A stretch of 64,000 nucleotides of DNA from Brasilonema sp. UFV-L1. GTDB taxonomy: Bacteria; Cyanobacteriota; Cyanobacteriia; Cyanobacteriales; Nostocaceae. Where the stretch lies: positions 62,001 through 126,000 of the forward strand of contig NZ_QMEA01000002.1 of assembly GCF_012912105.1 (NCBI RefSeq), written 5' to 3'. Both the position numbers and the translations under genes were made by a program. Shown piece after piece: positions 1-10,400 of the stretch. The notes beneath the pieces were generated by a model. The model was not told where the DNA came from. It worked only from the letters and a program-made list of their open reading frames with translations, and ran no database searches. Positions within the stretch are counted from its first letter, which is position 1; each line of letters opens with the position of its first letter.

Positions 1-1062
1 TTTGCGAGCATACTGGACAAAATGCTGGCAGAGAAACCTACACAGCGCTACCAGTCAGCAAAAGAAATTCTCGATGCGCTCCAGCCACTAAGTTTACCGA
101 ACGAAACAAAAGTGAGCGAGCCACTCAAAAAACTGCAAATTAACATTGACCAAGCTAAGAAGGAGCAACAAGTAGCAGAGATTATAGAGTCAGAAGAATT
201 TAAACTGTTGGAACAACAGGCACTAAGGCTCAGACAAACAACTGAAGACAACAGCGAACTTCAGTTTGAAGCGCAGACACCAGAACACTCAACTCCCTCA
301 TCACAGATGATGATCGCTCAGCCAGCTGAGGTAGTAGTTGCTCCTGAACCTGCGCCAGAACCTGCGTCGGAAGCAAAAATACCTGCTCCTGTTAATCCAC
401 ACTTTGTAGAACATTGTCGGCAAGAACTGAACCGTTCTATAGGATCGTTAGCTAGCGTTATTCTTGAGGAGATATTCACCAAATTCCCACAAATCACTTC
501 TGAGCAACTCATTGAAAAACTGGCAGCGGAAATTTCTAATCCTCAAAGCGCTCAAGAGTTTAGAAACCGCATCAAAATCCACAGCAAGTCTCATTCTAAC
601 TCCTCAGTGACCCACGACTCAGAGGTAGCTTCCGCTCACAGTAGCCCCCTACCACCAACTATTGTCGTTCAACCCGTCACACAGCAAGGAAATTCAACAC
701 CACCAGCCACAAGTGACAGCACTCTAGTCCAACAAGTAACGGCACGCCTAATCCATATCCAAACAGACAAACAGATTGAATTGCCGCGAAATCTCTCTGT
801 GATCCGCATCGGCAAACCAAATAAGAGCATATCCCCAGATGTGGACCTTTCAAAATTTCCCAATTCGCAAGTTGTCTCACGGATTCATGCCCATATTCGC
901 GTTGAGGGAAACGGTTTCTATATTGAAGATGTAGGAAGTTCCAATGGCACTTACATTAACAATTTGCGGCTATTGCCAGGGGACAGATATCGCCTCAGAT
1001 CTGGTGATTGCATAAGTCTGGGTAGGCGAAATTTGGTTACATTCCTGTTTCAAATTTTTTAG
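1..1062 (+). CDS. Ser/Thr protein kinase C-terminal part with FHA domain (5' truncated by window)
   Basis: The reading frame is open from base 1, so the gene starts outside the window. The first residues (FASILDKMLAEKPTQRYQSA) match the last helix of bacterial Hanks-type Ser/Thr kinase domains. A Pro/Glu/Ser-rich linker follows, then a C-terminal FHA domain of about 105 residues (from about base 740) with the phosphothreonine-binding signatures SRIHAHI and SSNGTYINN. The expected role is a signalling kinase that binds its own or partner phosphopeptides. The kinase core is not visible, so catalytic competence cannot be judged. The FHA part is certain; the kinase assignment rests on a short tail. 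Confidence 0.8.
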   Translation, partial: FASILDKMLAEKPTQRYQSAKEILDALQPLSLPNETKVSEPLKKLQINIDQAKKEQQVAEIIESEEFKLLEQQALRLRQTTEDNSELQFEAQTPEHSTPSSQMMIAQPAEVVVAPEPAPEPASEAKIPAPVNPHFVEHCRQELNRSIGSLASVILEEIFTKFPQITSEQLIEKLAAEISNPQSAQEFRNRIKIHSKSHSNSSVTHDSEVASAHSSPLPPTIVVQPVTQQGNSTPPATSDSTLVQQVTARLIHIQTDKQIELPRNLSVIRIGKPNKSISPDVDLSKFPNSQVVSRIHAHIRVEGNGFYIEDVGSSNGTYINNLRLLPGDRYRLRSGDCISLGRRNLVTFLFQIF

Positions 1063-1585
1063 TTAGGTGCTATGAGAGAGTACTACGTGCGACTATGAAG
1101 GCAAAGTTCTGGAGAGTGCCAATACACTTAGTTCTGGATCATGCACCTTGAATTCTTAACAAGCTATCACTTTTTTATGCCCTAAAGTTATTACTTTTTC
1201 TGTCACTGTCTAATCAAAACTGCTTATATATTATACAATGACGCTGTTACAGATTTAATTTACATTAGCCAATTTTACATTACCCAATATTGAAACAGAG
1301 CTATTTCATTCTCTGTACAACCCACTCACGTAAATAAATTTTCGGTTTCGTAGCATAAGTCCGTTAAAACGCTCAAATTCATAAATTAACTTGGTCAAAA
1401 CCGACTGAAGCTATGAGCCAAGAAATTTATTCCTTAGCCATCGCCGACCGACTTAATAAATGTTTTACAAAATAAAGTGTTTTGTTTTGATGTACTTAAT
1501 AATACACAATTTTAAACAGAAATACTCTAGCTAACTAGCTGAAATCTAATCAACCAAATAGCAAATTCCGATAATAGGAAAATCT
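1063..1585. other. AT-rich intergenic region, no gene seen
   Basis: This 523-bp AT-rich spacer lies between the kinase/FHA gene and the STAND gene. I see no convincing ORF or strong terminator hairpin. It presumably carries the promoter of the downstream STAND gene. Confidence 0.5.
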
Positions 1586-4500
1586 ATGAATGTTGAAGAA
1601 GTTCTCAACTTTACTGACGCCTTAATCTTCGTAAAGAAGGGCAAACATCTAAGTGACGTTCAACGGCTAATAATTCAAGCAGCTTGGTCTGGGACACGTC
1701 AGGGTTATGACCAGATAGCACAAGCAAATGGCTATTCCCCTAATTACCTCAAGCAAGATGCAGGCCCCAAGTTATGGCAACTACTTTCAGATGTCTTTGG
1801 GGAAAAGATTAAAAAAAGTAATTTTCGCGCCACAGTAGAGCGACAAGCGGGTCTAGTGTCCCATGAAGGTGGAGTCATTGATCAAGACCAAATCTGTGTG
1901 ACTGAGCGATGCCAAGATTGGGGCGAAGCACCTGATGTTTCGATTTTCTATGGTCGTAACGACGAACTGACTGAGCTAAAACAATGGATTGTGACTGAGC
2001 GCTGCCGCATAGTTGGGCTTGTGGGCATGGGGGGAATTGGCAAAACCCATCTGTCTGTGAAGTTAGCCGAACAAATTCAACAGCAGTTTGATTATGTCAT
2101 TTGGCGATCGCTACGTAATGCCCCATCCCTACAACAGATTCTGGAATATTTGCTCCAATTCATCGCCAACAATCAACAAACGGATTTACCAGCAACCGTA
2201 GATGAAAAAATATCACTCCTGATTGATTATTTACGAAAGCATCGATGTTTATTAGTACTGGATGATGTTGAGACGATTTTGTGCGGTGGGGACTGTACAG
2301 GCTTCTACAAACAAGGTTATGAAGATTATGGCAACTTCTTCAAACGTTTGGGAGAATGCCGCCACAACAGCTGCTTGGTAGTTATAAGTCGGGAAAAACC
2401 CAAAGAAATTTCTGTCATGCAAGGGGAAACCCTACCAGTTCGCTGCCTCAACTTACGCGGTTTAAGTGTACCAGCCGGACTACACATACTTCAACTCAAA
2501 GGCTGCTGCTGGAAAAGAGAGGCTGAATGCACAGTCCTAGTTGAACAATATTCTGGCAATCCACTGGCATTAAAGATGGTGGCAGCGGCGATTCAAGAAT
2601 TATTTGAGGGAAACGTAGCGGAATTTATTAAATATAATACCTTAGTTATTGATGAAATTTGCGCTCTCCTACAGCAGCACCTGAATCGATTATCAGAGTT
2701 AGGAAACACCATTTTGTACTGGTTGGCAATTAATCGGGAACCAGTCTCTATTGATGAATTGCAATCAGATATTTATCCCTGTGTTTCTCAAAATACATTA
2801 ATAAAAACTCTTAAATCTTTAGTCCAGCGCTCATTGATCGAAAACAAGGCAAATCATTTTTCTTTGCAGCCAGTGCTAATGGAATATGCCAGTAGCCTTT
2901 TGATTGAGCAGGTTTGTAAAGAAATTGAGACAGGAGACCTGGTTTTACTGAAAAGCCATGCTTTGCTCAAAGCTGATGCTAAAGATTATATTAGAAAAGC
3001 TCAAATGAGTTTCATTGTCCAACCAATTATAGAAAGGCTACTGGCAGTTTTAAAAAATCAAACCAACTTGGAAATTAGACTGAGGGAAATTATATCAAAA
3101 CTACAAATATATTCTCCCCAAGAATCAGGATATGCTGCTGGAAATATCCTGAATCTCCTTTGTCAACTTCAAACCAATTTAAGTGGTTATGATTTTTCTG
3201 ATTTAAAGGTTTGGCAAGCTTATCTACAGGATGTGAACTTACACAATGTAAACTTTACTGGTGCTGATTTAGCTAAGTCAGTTTTTGCTCAACAGCTAAC
3301 GCAGATTTTGTCGATCGCATTTAGTCCAGATGGTCGAATGCTGGCAACTGGAGATTCTAATGGTGAGCTTCGGTTGTGGCAAGTGGCGGATAGCAAACTA
3401 CTTCTAATTTGTAAGGGACACACTGGTTGGGTACACTCCGTTGCTTTCAGCCCAGATGGTCGTATGCTAGCAAGCGGTAGTAGCGACCAGACTCTGAAGT
3501 TATGGGATGCAAAAGATGGTAGGTGTTTAAAAACTTTGACAGGACATAATCAGCGAGTTCGTTCCGTGGCTTTCAGCCCAGATGGTCGTATGCTTGGCAG
3601 TGGTAGTAGTGACTGTACGGTAAGGTTTTGGGACGTAAACAGCGGTGAATGTCTGAAAATTTTGTCGGGACACACCAGTTACATTTGGTCTGTTGCTTTT
3701 AGTCCAGACGGGATGATGCTAGCAAGTGGTAGCGATGACCGAATGGTAAAGCTGTGGGATGTCAGGACAGGTGAATGTTTCAAAACTTTGTTGGGACATA
3801 CTTATTGGGTTCGCAGCATTGCTTTCAGTCCCGATGGGAAAACCCTAGCTACAGGCGGTAGTGACTGGACTGTTAAACTCTGGGATATCCGCAACGGTAT
3901 AGAGATGAAAATTCTGTCGGGACACAACCAACGCATACGAGCAGTAGCATTTAGTCCAGATGGAAGTATCCTGGCAAGTGGCAGTGGCGACCATACGGTA
4001 AAATTATGGGATGTTAGCACGGGTCGATGCCTGAAAACTCTCCACGGACATAGCAGTCGCTTAACAGCGATCGCTTTCAGTCCAGATGGGACAATTCTTG
4101 CTAGTGGTGGTGAAGATCAGGCAGTACGCTGTTGGGATGTTAGTGATGGTAAATGCCTAAAAACTTGGCAGGGATACGCCAGTTGGGTACAATCGGTCGC
4201 TTTTAGCCCAAATGGGACAATTCTTGCTAGTGGGAATGAAGATTGGACAGTTAGGCTGTGGGATGTCGGCACTCATCAAGAACTCAAAACCTCCCCACTA
4301 GCGGAAAAAACCGCTGTCATCTTGCAGGGACATACTGGTTGGGTTTGCTCAGTTGCTTTTAGTCCAGATGGCAAAACTTTAGCTAGTGGAAGTAGCGATC
4401 GCACTTTGAAGCTGTGGGATATATCTAACGGTAGATGCCTAAAAACTTTGCTAGGACATACCCGTTGGGTTCGCTCAGTCGCCTTCAGTCCAGATGGAAC

Positions 4501-5179
4501 AATCTTAGCCAGTTGCGGTGGTGACAATACCTTGAAGTTATGGGATGTGCGTGAAGGTCAGTGCCTGAAAACTTGGCGGGGGCACAGTGGTTGGCTGTGG
4601 TCGGTAGCTTTTAGTCCGGATGGTTACACTTTAGCCAGCGCCAGTGAAGACAAAACAGTGAAGTTGTGGGATGTCCGCACAGGGGAATGCCTAAAAACGT
4701 TTGAGGGACATACCAGTTGGGTGCAGTCAGTGGCTTTTAGTCCGGATGGGCAGATTTTGGCTAGTGGTAGTTGCGACCAAACTGTACGCTGCTGGGATGT
4801 TAGCACTGGCGAATGCTTAAACACTTTTTGGGGACACGCCAGTTGGGTGCAGTCTGTGGCTTTTAGTCCAGATGGCAAGGCTTTGGCTAGTGGTAGTTGT
4901 GACCAGACTGTGAAGCTGTGGGATGTCAGTACTGGTAAATGCTGGCAAACTTTATCAGCGCACGCAAGTTGGATCTGGTCAGTAGCTTTTAGTCCGGACG
5001 GCAAAGCGTTGGCTAGTGGGGGTCAAGATGAAACGATTAAACTTTGGGATGTCAATCGTGGTGAGTGTCTAGGAACTTTGAGAAGTAAAAGACCTTATGA
5101 AGGTATGCGCCTTACCAAAGCTCAAGGGTTAACTCAAGCTCAGTTGATCACTCTCAAGGGTTTAGGTGCAGTGGAATAG
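1586..5179 (+). CDS. STAND/NB-ARC ATPase with 14 C-terminal WD40 repeats
   Basis: This 1197-residue signal-transduction ATPase has three parts. The N-terminal region (about 1-90) resembles the HTH-like domain found in many cyanobacterial STAND proteins. An NB-ARC-type NTPase follows, with Walker A GMGGIGKT (147-154), Walker B CLLVLDDVET (221-230) and a winged-helix/helical arm. A short pentapeptide-like stretch (near 545-565) leads to WD40 repeats from about 570 to 1165. I count fourteen WD-type repeat ends (KLWD, RFWD, RCWD variants), enough for two seven-bladed propellers. The family acts as nucleotide switches that oligomerise on ligand binding; the ligand and effector output here are unknown. 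Repeats are very similar to one another, suggesting recent internal duplication. The 3' end overlaps the convergent gene by 40 bp. Confidence 0.9.
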   Translation: MNVEEVLNFTDALIFVKKGKHLSDVQRLIIQAAWSGTRQGYDQIAQANGYSPNYLKQDAGPKLWQLLSDVFGEKIKKSNFRATVERQAGLVSHEGGVIDQDQICVTERCQDWGEAPDVSIFYGRNDELTELKQWIVTERCRIVGLVGMGGIGKTHLSVKLAEQIQQQFDYVIWRSLRNAPSLQQILEYLLQFIANNQQTDLPATVDEKISLLIDYLRKHRCLLVLDDVETILCGGDCTGFYKQGYEDYGNFFKRLGECRHNSCLVVISREKPKEISVMQGETLPVRCLNLRGLSVPAGLHILQLKGCCWKREAECTVLVEQYSGNPLALKMVAAAIQELFEGNVAEFIKYNTLVIDEICALLQQHLNRLSELGNTILYWLAINREPVSIDELQSDIYPCVSQNTLIKTLKSLVQRSLIENKANHFSLQPVLMEYASSLLIEQVCKEIETGDLVLLKSHALLKADAKDYIRKAQMSFIVQPIIERLLAVLKNQTNLEIRLREIISKLQIYSPQESGYAAGNILNLLCQLQTNLSGYDFSDLKVWQAYLQDVNLHNVNFTGADLAKSVFAQQLTQILSIAFSPDGRMLATGDSNGELRLWQVADSKLLLICKGHTGWVHSVAFSPDGRMLASGSSDQTLKLWDAKDGRCLKTLTGHNQRVRSVAFSPDGRMLGSGSSDCTVRFWDVNSGECLKILSGHTSYIWSVAFSPDGMMLASGSDDRMVKLWDVRTGECFKTLLGHTYWVRSIAFSPDGKTLATGGSDWTVKLWDIRNGIEMKILSGHNQRIRAVAFSPDGSILASGSGDHTVKLWDVSTGRCLKTLHGHSSRLTAIAFSPDGTILASGGEDQAVRCWDVSDGKCLKTWQGYASWVQSVAFSPNGTILASGNEDWTVRLWDVGTHQELKTSPLAEKTAVILQGHTGWVCSVAFSPDGKTLASGSSDRTLKLWDISNGRCLKTLLGHTRWVRSVAFSPDGTILASCGGDNTLKLWDVREGQCLKTWRGHSGWLWSVAFSPDGYTLASASEDKTVKLWDVRTGECLKTFEGHTSWVQSVAFSPDGQILASGSCDQTVRCWDVSTGECLNTFWGHASWVQSVAFSPDGKALASGSCDQTVKLWDVSTGKCWQTLSAHASWIWSVAFSPDGKALASGGQDETIKLWDVNRGECLGTLRSKRPYEGMRLTKAQGLTQAQLITLKGLGAVE

Positions 5180-6273
5180 TCTTTGTTTTGGCGCGCATTA
5201 ATCCAAGCATGACTGAATGATAGATATCCTTTTGCCTCCAGAGAAGTATTTGGTTGATAAACAATTTTTATATGGTTCAACCTTCGGAAAAATACACTTG
5301 ACCCTCTAGCACCAAGGAAACTAGAAAGTTTACTTAGGTGAGTTGGCCATAACTCTGGATGAGATTTTTTGTGGGAGTATCCAGACCAACTGAGAAAAGC
5401 ATCTCGTTTTTCAGGTGTACATAAACCCTTTTCTACCAAATAATCTAAAAATAATTGCCATCGAGGTTCAATACGAGGGTCTTTTTTGATTAATTCGCAT
5501 TCTATTCCAATCTTGGGAAAAATGACATTTCCTACATCAAAGTTTAGAATTATTACATCCGAGAAATCAGATAGAATATGGATAATTTCTTTGAGTTCAC
5601 TAACTGAATATTTCCAGCCAATTTTGGTAAGGTAAGCTAATAGTTCCTCTTCAGGAATTCCCGTAACATTAACTCTCACAGCCTCCAATTTTCGAGAAAG
5701 CATAGCGCCAATGTAAAGAATTTGAGAGCCGACTGGCAAAGAATCTGAACAAATAGCTAAATTTTGTTTAATTTGAGGTGAAAGCTCAGTTCCATTTAAG
5801 AAACTTAAAGCAGTTTCTACCGTTTGTCTTTGAGTTTTAGTACTTGAAATTTCTTCTTGTAAATTTTTAAAACAGAAAAAAAAGCTAGGTATTGGCACTT
5901 TTGGTACTTGAGCATCAACATCAAACTCTAGCCAAGCACTATCTACATTTTCAGATAATAAGGAGTTTGGCTCATACCAATGAATGCAAAAATCCCGTAT
6001 ACGTCTCCATACAGGATTCGTGAGAATGATATCAGGCATGATGGCGGGATTTAATCCTGCTAAAATCTCACGACTGCCATCACATGGCGTAACGAGAACT
6101 GAAAAGTCTACAGTAGAGGAATGAGCTCCCAAACGACACTCCAATAAAGTTTCTGATAATGGTGGGAGCATTCTTGCTACTGTCTGGATTTGGGAAAAAG
6201 CTTCGGGAGTAACTAGTTGATGAGAGATGTAAGGTGCAACAAAGAGAAGATAATCCTCTAGGGAACAATTCAT
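5140..6273 (-). CDS. Unrecognised 377-aa protein, last gene of the RiPP operon
   Basis: I do not recognise this family. The protein is soluble-looking, with no signal peptide or long hydrophobic segment. It has a mixed alpha/beta composition and conserved-looking stretches such as GAHSSTVDFSVL, DSAWLEFDVD and LNFDVGN. It starts 34 bp after the flavoprotein gene and runs in the same direction as the lanthipeptide synthetase, so it is probably co-transcribed with the biosynthetic genes and could be a tailoring enzyme, a binding partner or an immunity factor. Its last 40 bp overlap the 3' end of the convergent STAND gene, which is unusual for a large ordinary gene pair. Confidence 0.75.
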   Translation of the reverse strand: MNCSLEDYLLFVAPYISHQLVTPEAFSQIQTVARMLPPLSETLLECRLGAHSSTVDFSVLVTPCDGSREILAGLNPAIMPDIILTNPVWRRIRDFCIHWYEPNSLLSENVDSAWLEFDVDAQVPKVPIPSFFFCFKNLQEEISSTKTQRQTVETALSFLNGTELSPQIKQNLAICSDSLPVGSQILYIGAMLSRKLEAVRVNVTGIPEEELLAYLTKIGWKYSVSELKEIIHILSDFSDVIILNFDVGNVIFPKIGIECELIKKDPRIEPRWQLFLDYLVEKGLCTPEKRDAFLSWSGYSHKKSHPELWPTHLSKLSSFLGARGSSVFFRRLNHIKIVYQPNTSLEAKGYLSFSHAWINARQNKDYSTAPKPLRVIN

Positions 6274-6307
6274 AAAAGTCTACGGGAAGTCTTTTGATTT
6301 TTAAAGC

Positions 6308-7453
6308 TTAAGCCGAGAGCAGACCAAATGCTTCTAAAAAAGAAAGTCGTCGATATAATTCATCGTTACTTTCATGAAGGATGAAGCTGCGATAAGCTAA
6401 TTCGGGTACAAACAAAAATGGAATCAAGGTAGAACGGCGTATAAAATGCAAATGTTTACCGATACCTTGATGAATTAATTTTTGATACTTGCGACAGTCT
6501 TCAGTATTTTGTTCTAAATCTTTATGCATTATGCCATTAATGATATCAGCAGCTAATGCACCGCTAGTCAAAGCATATTGAATTCCTTCCCCCAAAAATG
6601 GATCGACTAGATTTGCCGCATCACCCACCAGGCAAACACGGCGGCTAGCAATTTGACGATGACCATTATATAGAGGAATAGGATGGCTTAATGTTTTCAC
6701 CGATTTGATGCTTCCTGGGGAAAAGCTTTTTGCCAAAAACTCATTCATTGCTTTGGACAATCCCTTTTGCCCTGTCCAAGACATAACACCACAACTTAAA
6801 TAATCGGCTTTGGGAAAAATCCAACTGTAACCATTTGAAGGAAAATTTATATTAAAAGTAGCATATTTCTTTTCAGATTCGTACACAGCTGATGTAACCT
6901 CTACCTCAGCATCTACTGCCAACCCAAGACCTGCTTTTTGGTTTAAGCCAAGACACTTTGCAGTTACACTGGTAGCACCATCGGCAGCAATCAAAAAATC
7001 TGCTTGGATAATTTCCTGGTTGCCACCTTGAATAAAAACACCGTTGTCATTTTCTTCGACATTCGCAACGCGAAATCCATCCCACAAAGTTACATTTCCT
7101 TTCCCCAAGGACACTGCCCGCTCGATGAAATGGTAATCAAAACGTCTTCGGTTTACCATTAGGGCAGGAGAAACTTTATCTTGTGAGTTTTTTTGAGTAT
7201 CTGAAGATATTTCTTTGGACAGAGTATAGTTGTAAAAATACTTTCCAGCAACGGCTTCCACTTCAATTTGGGAGCTAAAATCCCAGTCTATAATTTCTTT
7301 CACACCAACAGATAAAGCACCACCGCAAGCTTTATGCCGTGGTAACTTGCTTTTTTCCAAAACCAGTACTTTTAGACCAGTTTTTGCCAAACGACAAGCA
7401 GCCATACCACCGCCAGGACCAGTACCAATAATAGCTACATCAAATTTTTTCAT
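6308..7453 (-). CDS. Geranylgeranyl-reductase-family FAD-dependent oxidoreductase
   Basis: This 381-residue flavoprotein has an N-terminal Rossmann motif GTGPGGG (about 10-16) and the second FAD-binding signature GDAANLVDPFLGEGI near residue 280. Together with the cysteine in KACGGALS these are typical of the geranylgeranyl reductase/monooxygenase-like group. Family members reduce isoprenoid double bonds or hydroxylate or halogenate small molecules. It sits 45 bp downstream of lanM and 34 bp upstream of the unknown 377-aa gene, so a role as a RiPP tailoring oxidoreductase is plausible but inferred from position. It could instead be a lipid-modifying enzyme that happens to be in the operon. 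Confidence 0.8.
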   Translation of the reverse strand: MKKFDVAIIGTGPGGGMAACRLAKTGLKVLVLEKSKLPRHKACGGALSVGVKEIIDWDFSSQIEVEAVAGKYFYNYTLSKEISSDTQKNSQDKVSPALMVNRRRFDYHFIERAVSLGKGNVTLWDGFRVANVEENDNGVFIQGGNQEIIQADFLIAADGATSVTAKCLGLNQKAGLGLAVDAEVEVTSAVYESEKKYATFNINFPSNGYSWIFPKADYLSCGVMSWTGQKGLSKAMNEFLAKSFSPGSIKSVKTLSHPIPLYNGHRQIASRRVCLVGDAANLVDPFLGEGIQYALTSGALAADIINGIMHKDLEQNTEDCRKYQKLIHQGIGKHLHFIRRSTLIPFLFVPELAYRSFILHESNDELYRRLSFLEAFGLLSA

Positions 7454-7498
7454 AAAAATCTACCTAAAGCATGATGAAATTAATTAGAGACTGGATTT

Positions 7499-10400
7499 TT
7501 ATTTCCACAGCAGCACGGAAGGAAGTAACTTAGGCTCAGCCAATCTCAACAATTCGTAGCCGATTCCAGCTATTCCTCGGAAAAAACTAGGGTCGTAAAC
7601 ATCAGCAAAAGAATCTGTTTTTTCAAATCGGCTGACAAGCAAAGAGGCTTTCTTTTGAGCTTCATCCAGTAATCTTGGGCGCGACAGTTGGCAGGCTGCT
7701 TGAAGCAAAAACTCAATTCTGCCAAAGTTTCCACAGCAGAGGTGATCTACTCCTGATATGCCGAAATGTTGAGTTGTCGTCAAAGCAGTTTCAATGTCCT
7801 GGCGGATTTCACTGGTATCAAGAATAGCTAGACTTCCTAGCCGAGCTAAACCAATTCCAGTTGCACCATGACACCAGTTAGTCATGAAGGAAGGTTCTGA
7901 TGGTCTCAAGTCTGGCCAGTTTCCGGTTGCTGTGGAAAAAACACTGCTCTCATAGGCGATCGCATCACTTGCAGCTTCTTTAAACTTCACTTCATCAGTG
8001 GTTTGATAAACCCGCAGTAAAGCGTAAGCAATACCAGCAGCACCATGAGAAAAGCCAGTCAGTAGTTTTCCATCTAGGGTTTGCCAAGTTTGATAGCCCG
8101 TCTCACTCTTGACTCGATTATTCAATAAATGATCGCCAAAAGCGATTGCCAACTCCAAGAATGCATCTACTTTTGTTGTTTCTACTAAAGCTAATAGTCC
8201 CAAAATCGCACCTGCACTTCCCGCCATCACATCCAGATCTTTGTCTAGTGAAATCACTTCAGGTGTGAGCAAAGAAGCAGCTTGTTTCGCATCTTGCAAC
8301 AGATTTGGCTCATGCAAAAATTGACTAATCCGCACCAATGCATAGATGATAGAACCCAAGCCTGTAGCGCCACCAATGCCTATTTTCTTTGCTAGTTCTT
8401 GATTAGATTGAGAATCGTGCAAAAGCTTACGTAAGGGTAGTAAAGCCGCTAAGCTTAAGTCACGAAATCCTGCACCGACGACTTTTTCCAGTGCTGCCAA
8501 AAACAGTGCCACGCCAGTACAACCGTTATACAAGTCATACCCCATCGGTTGAAACTGGCATTGTTGGGTTTGGGCGCTATATCCTAAAGTAATCCAACTG
8601 GCGCTACCGTCGCTGTTGCGAATAGCCCATTTTTGCAACTTAGTGGCGATCGCCATTGCCTGCTGCACCATTTGTGCTGATGTCAAGCATACCACTTCAT
8701 TAGGATTAAACTGGACTTTTTGGGATGGTGAGTAACTGTGTTCCCCAAACTGAAACGAACCCAGCGCAGAACGAATAAAACCTATTTGTTGTGCCAAATC
8801 TTCTTGACAAAACTGGGAAAGACGGGAAATAACACGTTGATAGCCCGATTGGCGAAAAAACTTCTCCAAGGTTTGACCGGGGTAAATAGTCAAAGTATCG
8901 CTATCAGCACGAGTTGTAAAATGGGGGATATCGAGTTGCTCTAAAGCCTGCAGTTCTGCCAACACCAGTAGCCAAAAATCAGGTTTTGAGTTGTATGAAA
9001 GTAACACTCGACTCAAAAAATCAAGCTGAATACTTCGGTCTACACCATCTCGTAGAAATTTGGGATTGAGGGTTTTTTCTAAAATCAGACTGTAAACTAT
9101 AGTGTTACGAAATATAAAACGTATGTTTTGATGAGCAAGGGATTTCAACGGACTATCTGGGGCAAGGATAGCTTTTCTTTCTTCGATGAGGAATTGATAC
9201 ATTTGCCGAAACCCATCGACAATTTCCTCTACATAATCTTTGGACGAGATATAAATACCATCCAAATAAGGGACATTAGCTGGTACTGATTCTTGTTGCT
9301 TACTGAGCTGCCCTAACGCACTAACATCATAGTAAGTGCCATCGGGACCGAATTGCCATTGTGGCAAGAAACCAGTATCTAGCACTGAGTTGGAAATTCT
9401 TCCTCCTAAGAAATGAGCTTCTGTACCATCTGCTTGCTCTTCACTCAACTGAACTTGGGGATATATTAATGTTTCCATATCCACTAGCACTGGATATTCT
9501 CCACAAGCAATCAGATTATCATCAGTGCAGTCTGTTCCCTGCAAGCTATAAACTAAGCACAGTAGCATTCCTGCCCGTTGGTAATATCGCTCTAGCTCCT
9601 CTTTGTCAGAACACGGTAAATGATCTACACACTCAACCCAGCCGTAGGTAGAACGATTAATGACTTTGAGCAGCTTAAACGGTAACAAACCAGAGTGCTG
9701 ATTTAACCAAGAAAGAAACTGAAAATATGCCTCTTCTATACCTAAGTCTTTGGGTTTGTAAATTAATTTTAATCCAGAGTCAAAGGTTAAGGCGATCGCC
9801 GTTCGTCCTTGGTTGTGAGAATCAGAAAGAGCGGGCTTAACTCTGACAACTTGCTTCAATTCTGCCTGAAAAATTGATTCAATTTTAGACCAGTCCGACG
9901 CTAATCTTTGGATAAATTCAAAAGTAGCATCCACCCAGAAATCAGCAAGGGTTGCCATCATTCTGGCTAACACGCTGTATTCCTGAAAGAATGACAGCAA
10001 CTTTTCTGTCATCATACCATGAACAAACTTCTGGTATTGTTCTGTACTATAATCCGAAGATTGTTGACTGATGTGAAGGAATGGGGTGTTGTGAAAAGAG
10101 CGAAAAATCGAAAATTCCCAGTTTAGAGCTTGTATATAAACACTAGACAATTGCTGTAAAAGACTATGTTCTAAACTTTTATGGGATTCTTCTGAAAGCA
10201 GTTTATAGCTAGAACCTGTTTGGGCGATTAATTTTTCCCTAGCTACTTCAATAAAACCCAAAAAAACCTCTTCAAAGGGAATGTGATGCTGAGGTTTTTT
10301 GTTGTTTATTTCACTTTGTTGAGCAATTAAAGTTGTTGCTTTGAGGGCTTTTTCTAAGGTGTCTACCCAGGTAGGGAGAATATCGGGATTGGCTAGGCTT

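Noticed and set aside
3802..5004. Several minus-strand ORFs under the WD40 region
   Set aside because: They are reverse-frame shadows of the repetitive WD40 codons, with the same motif recurring in each.
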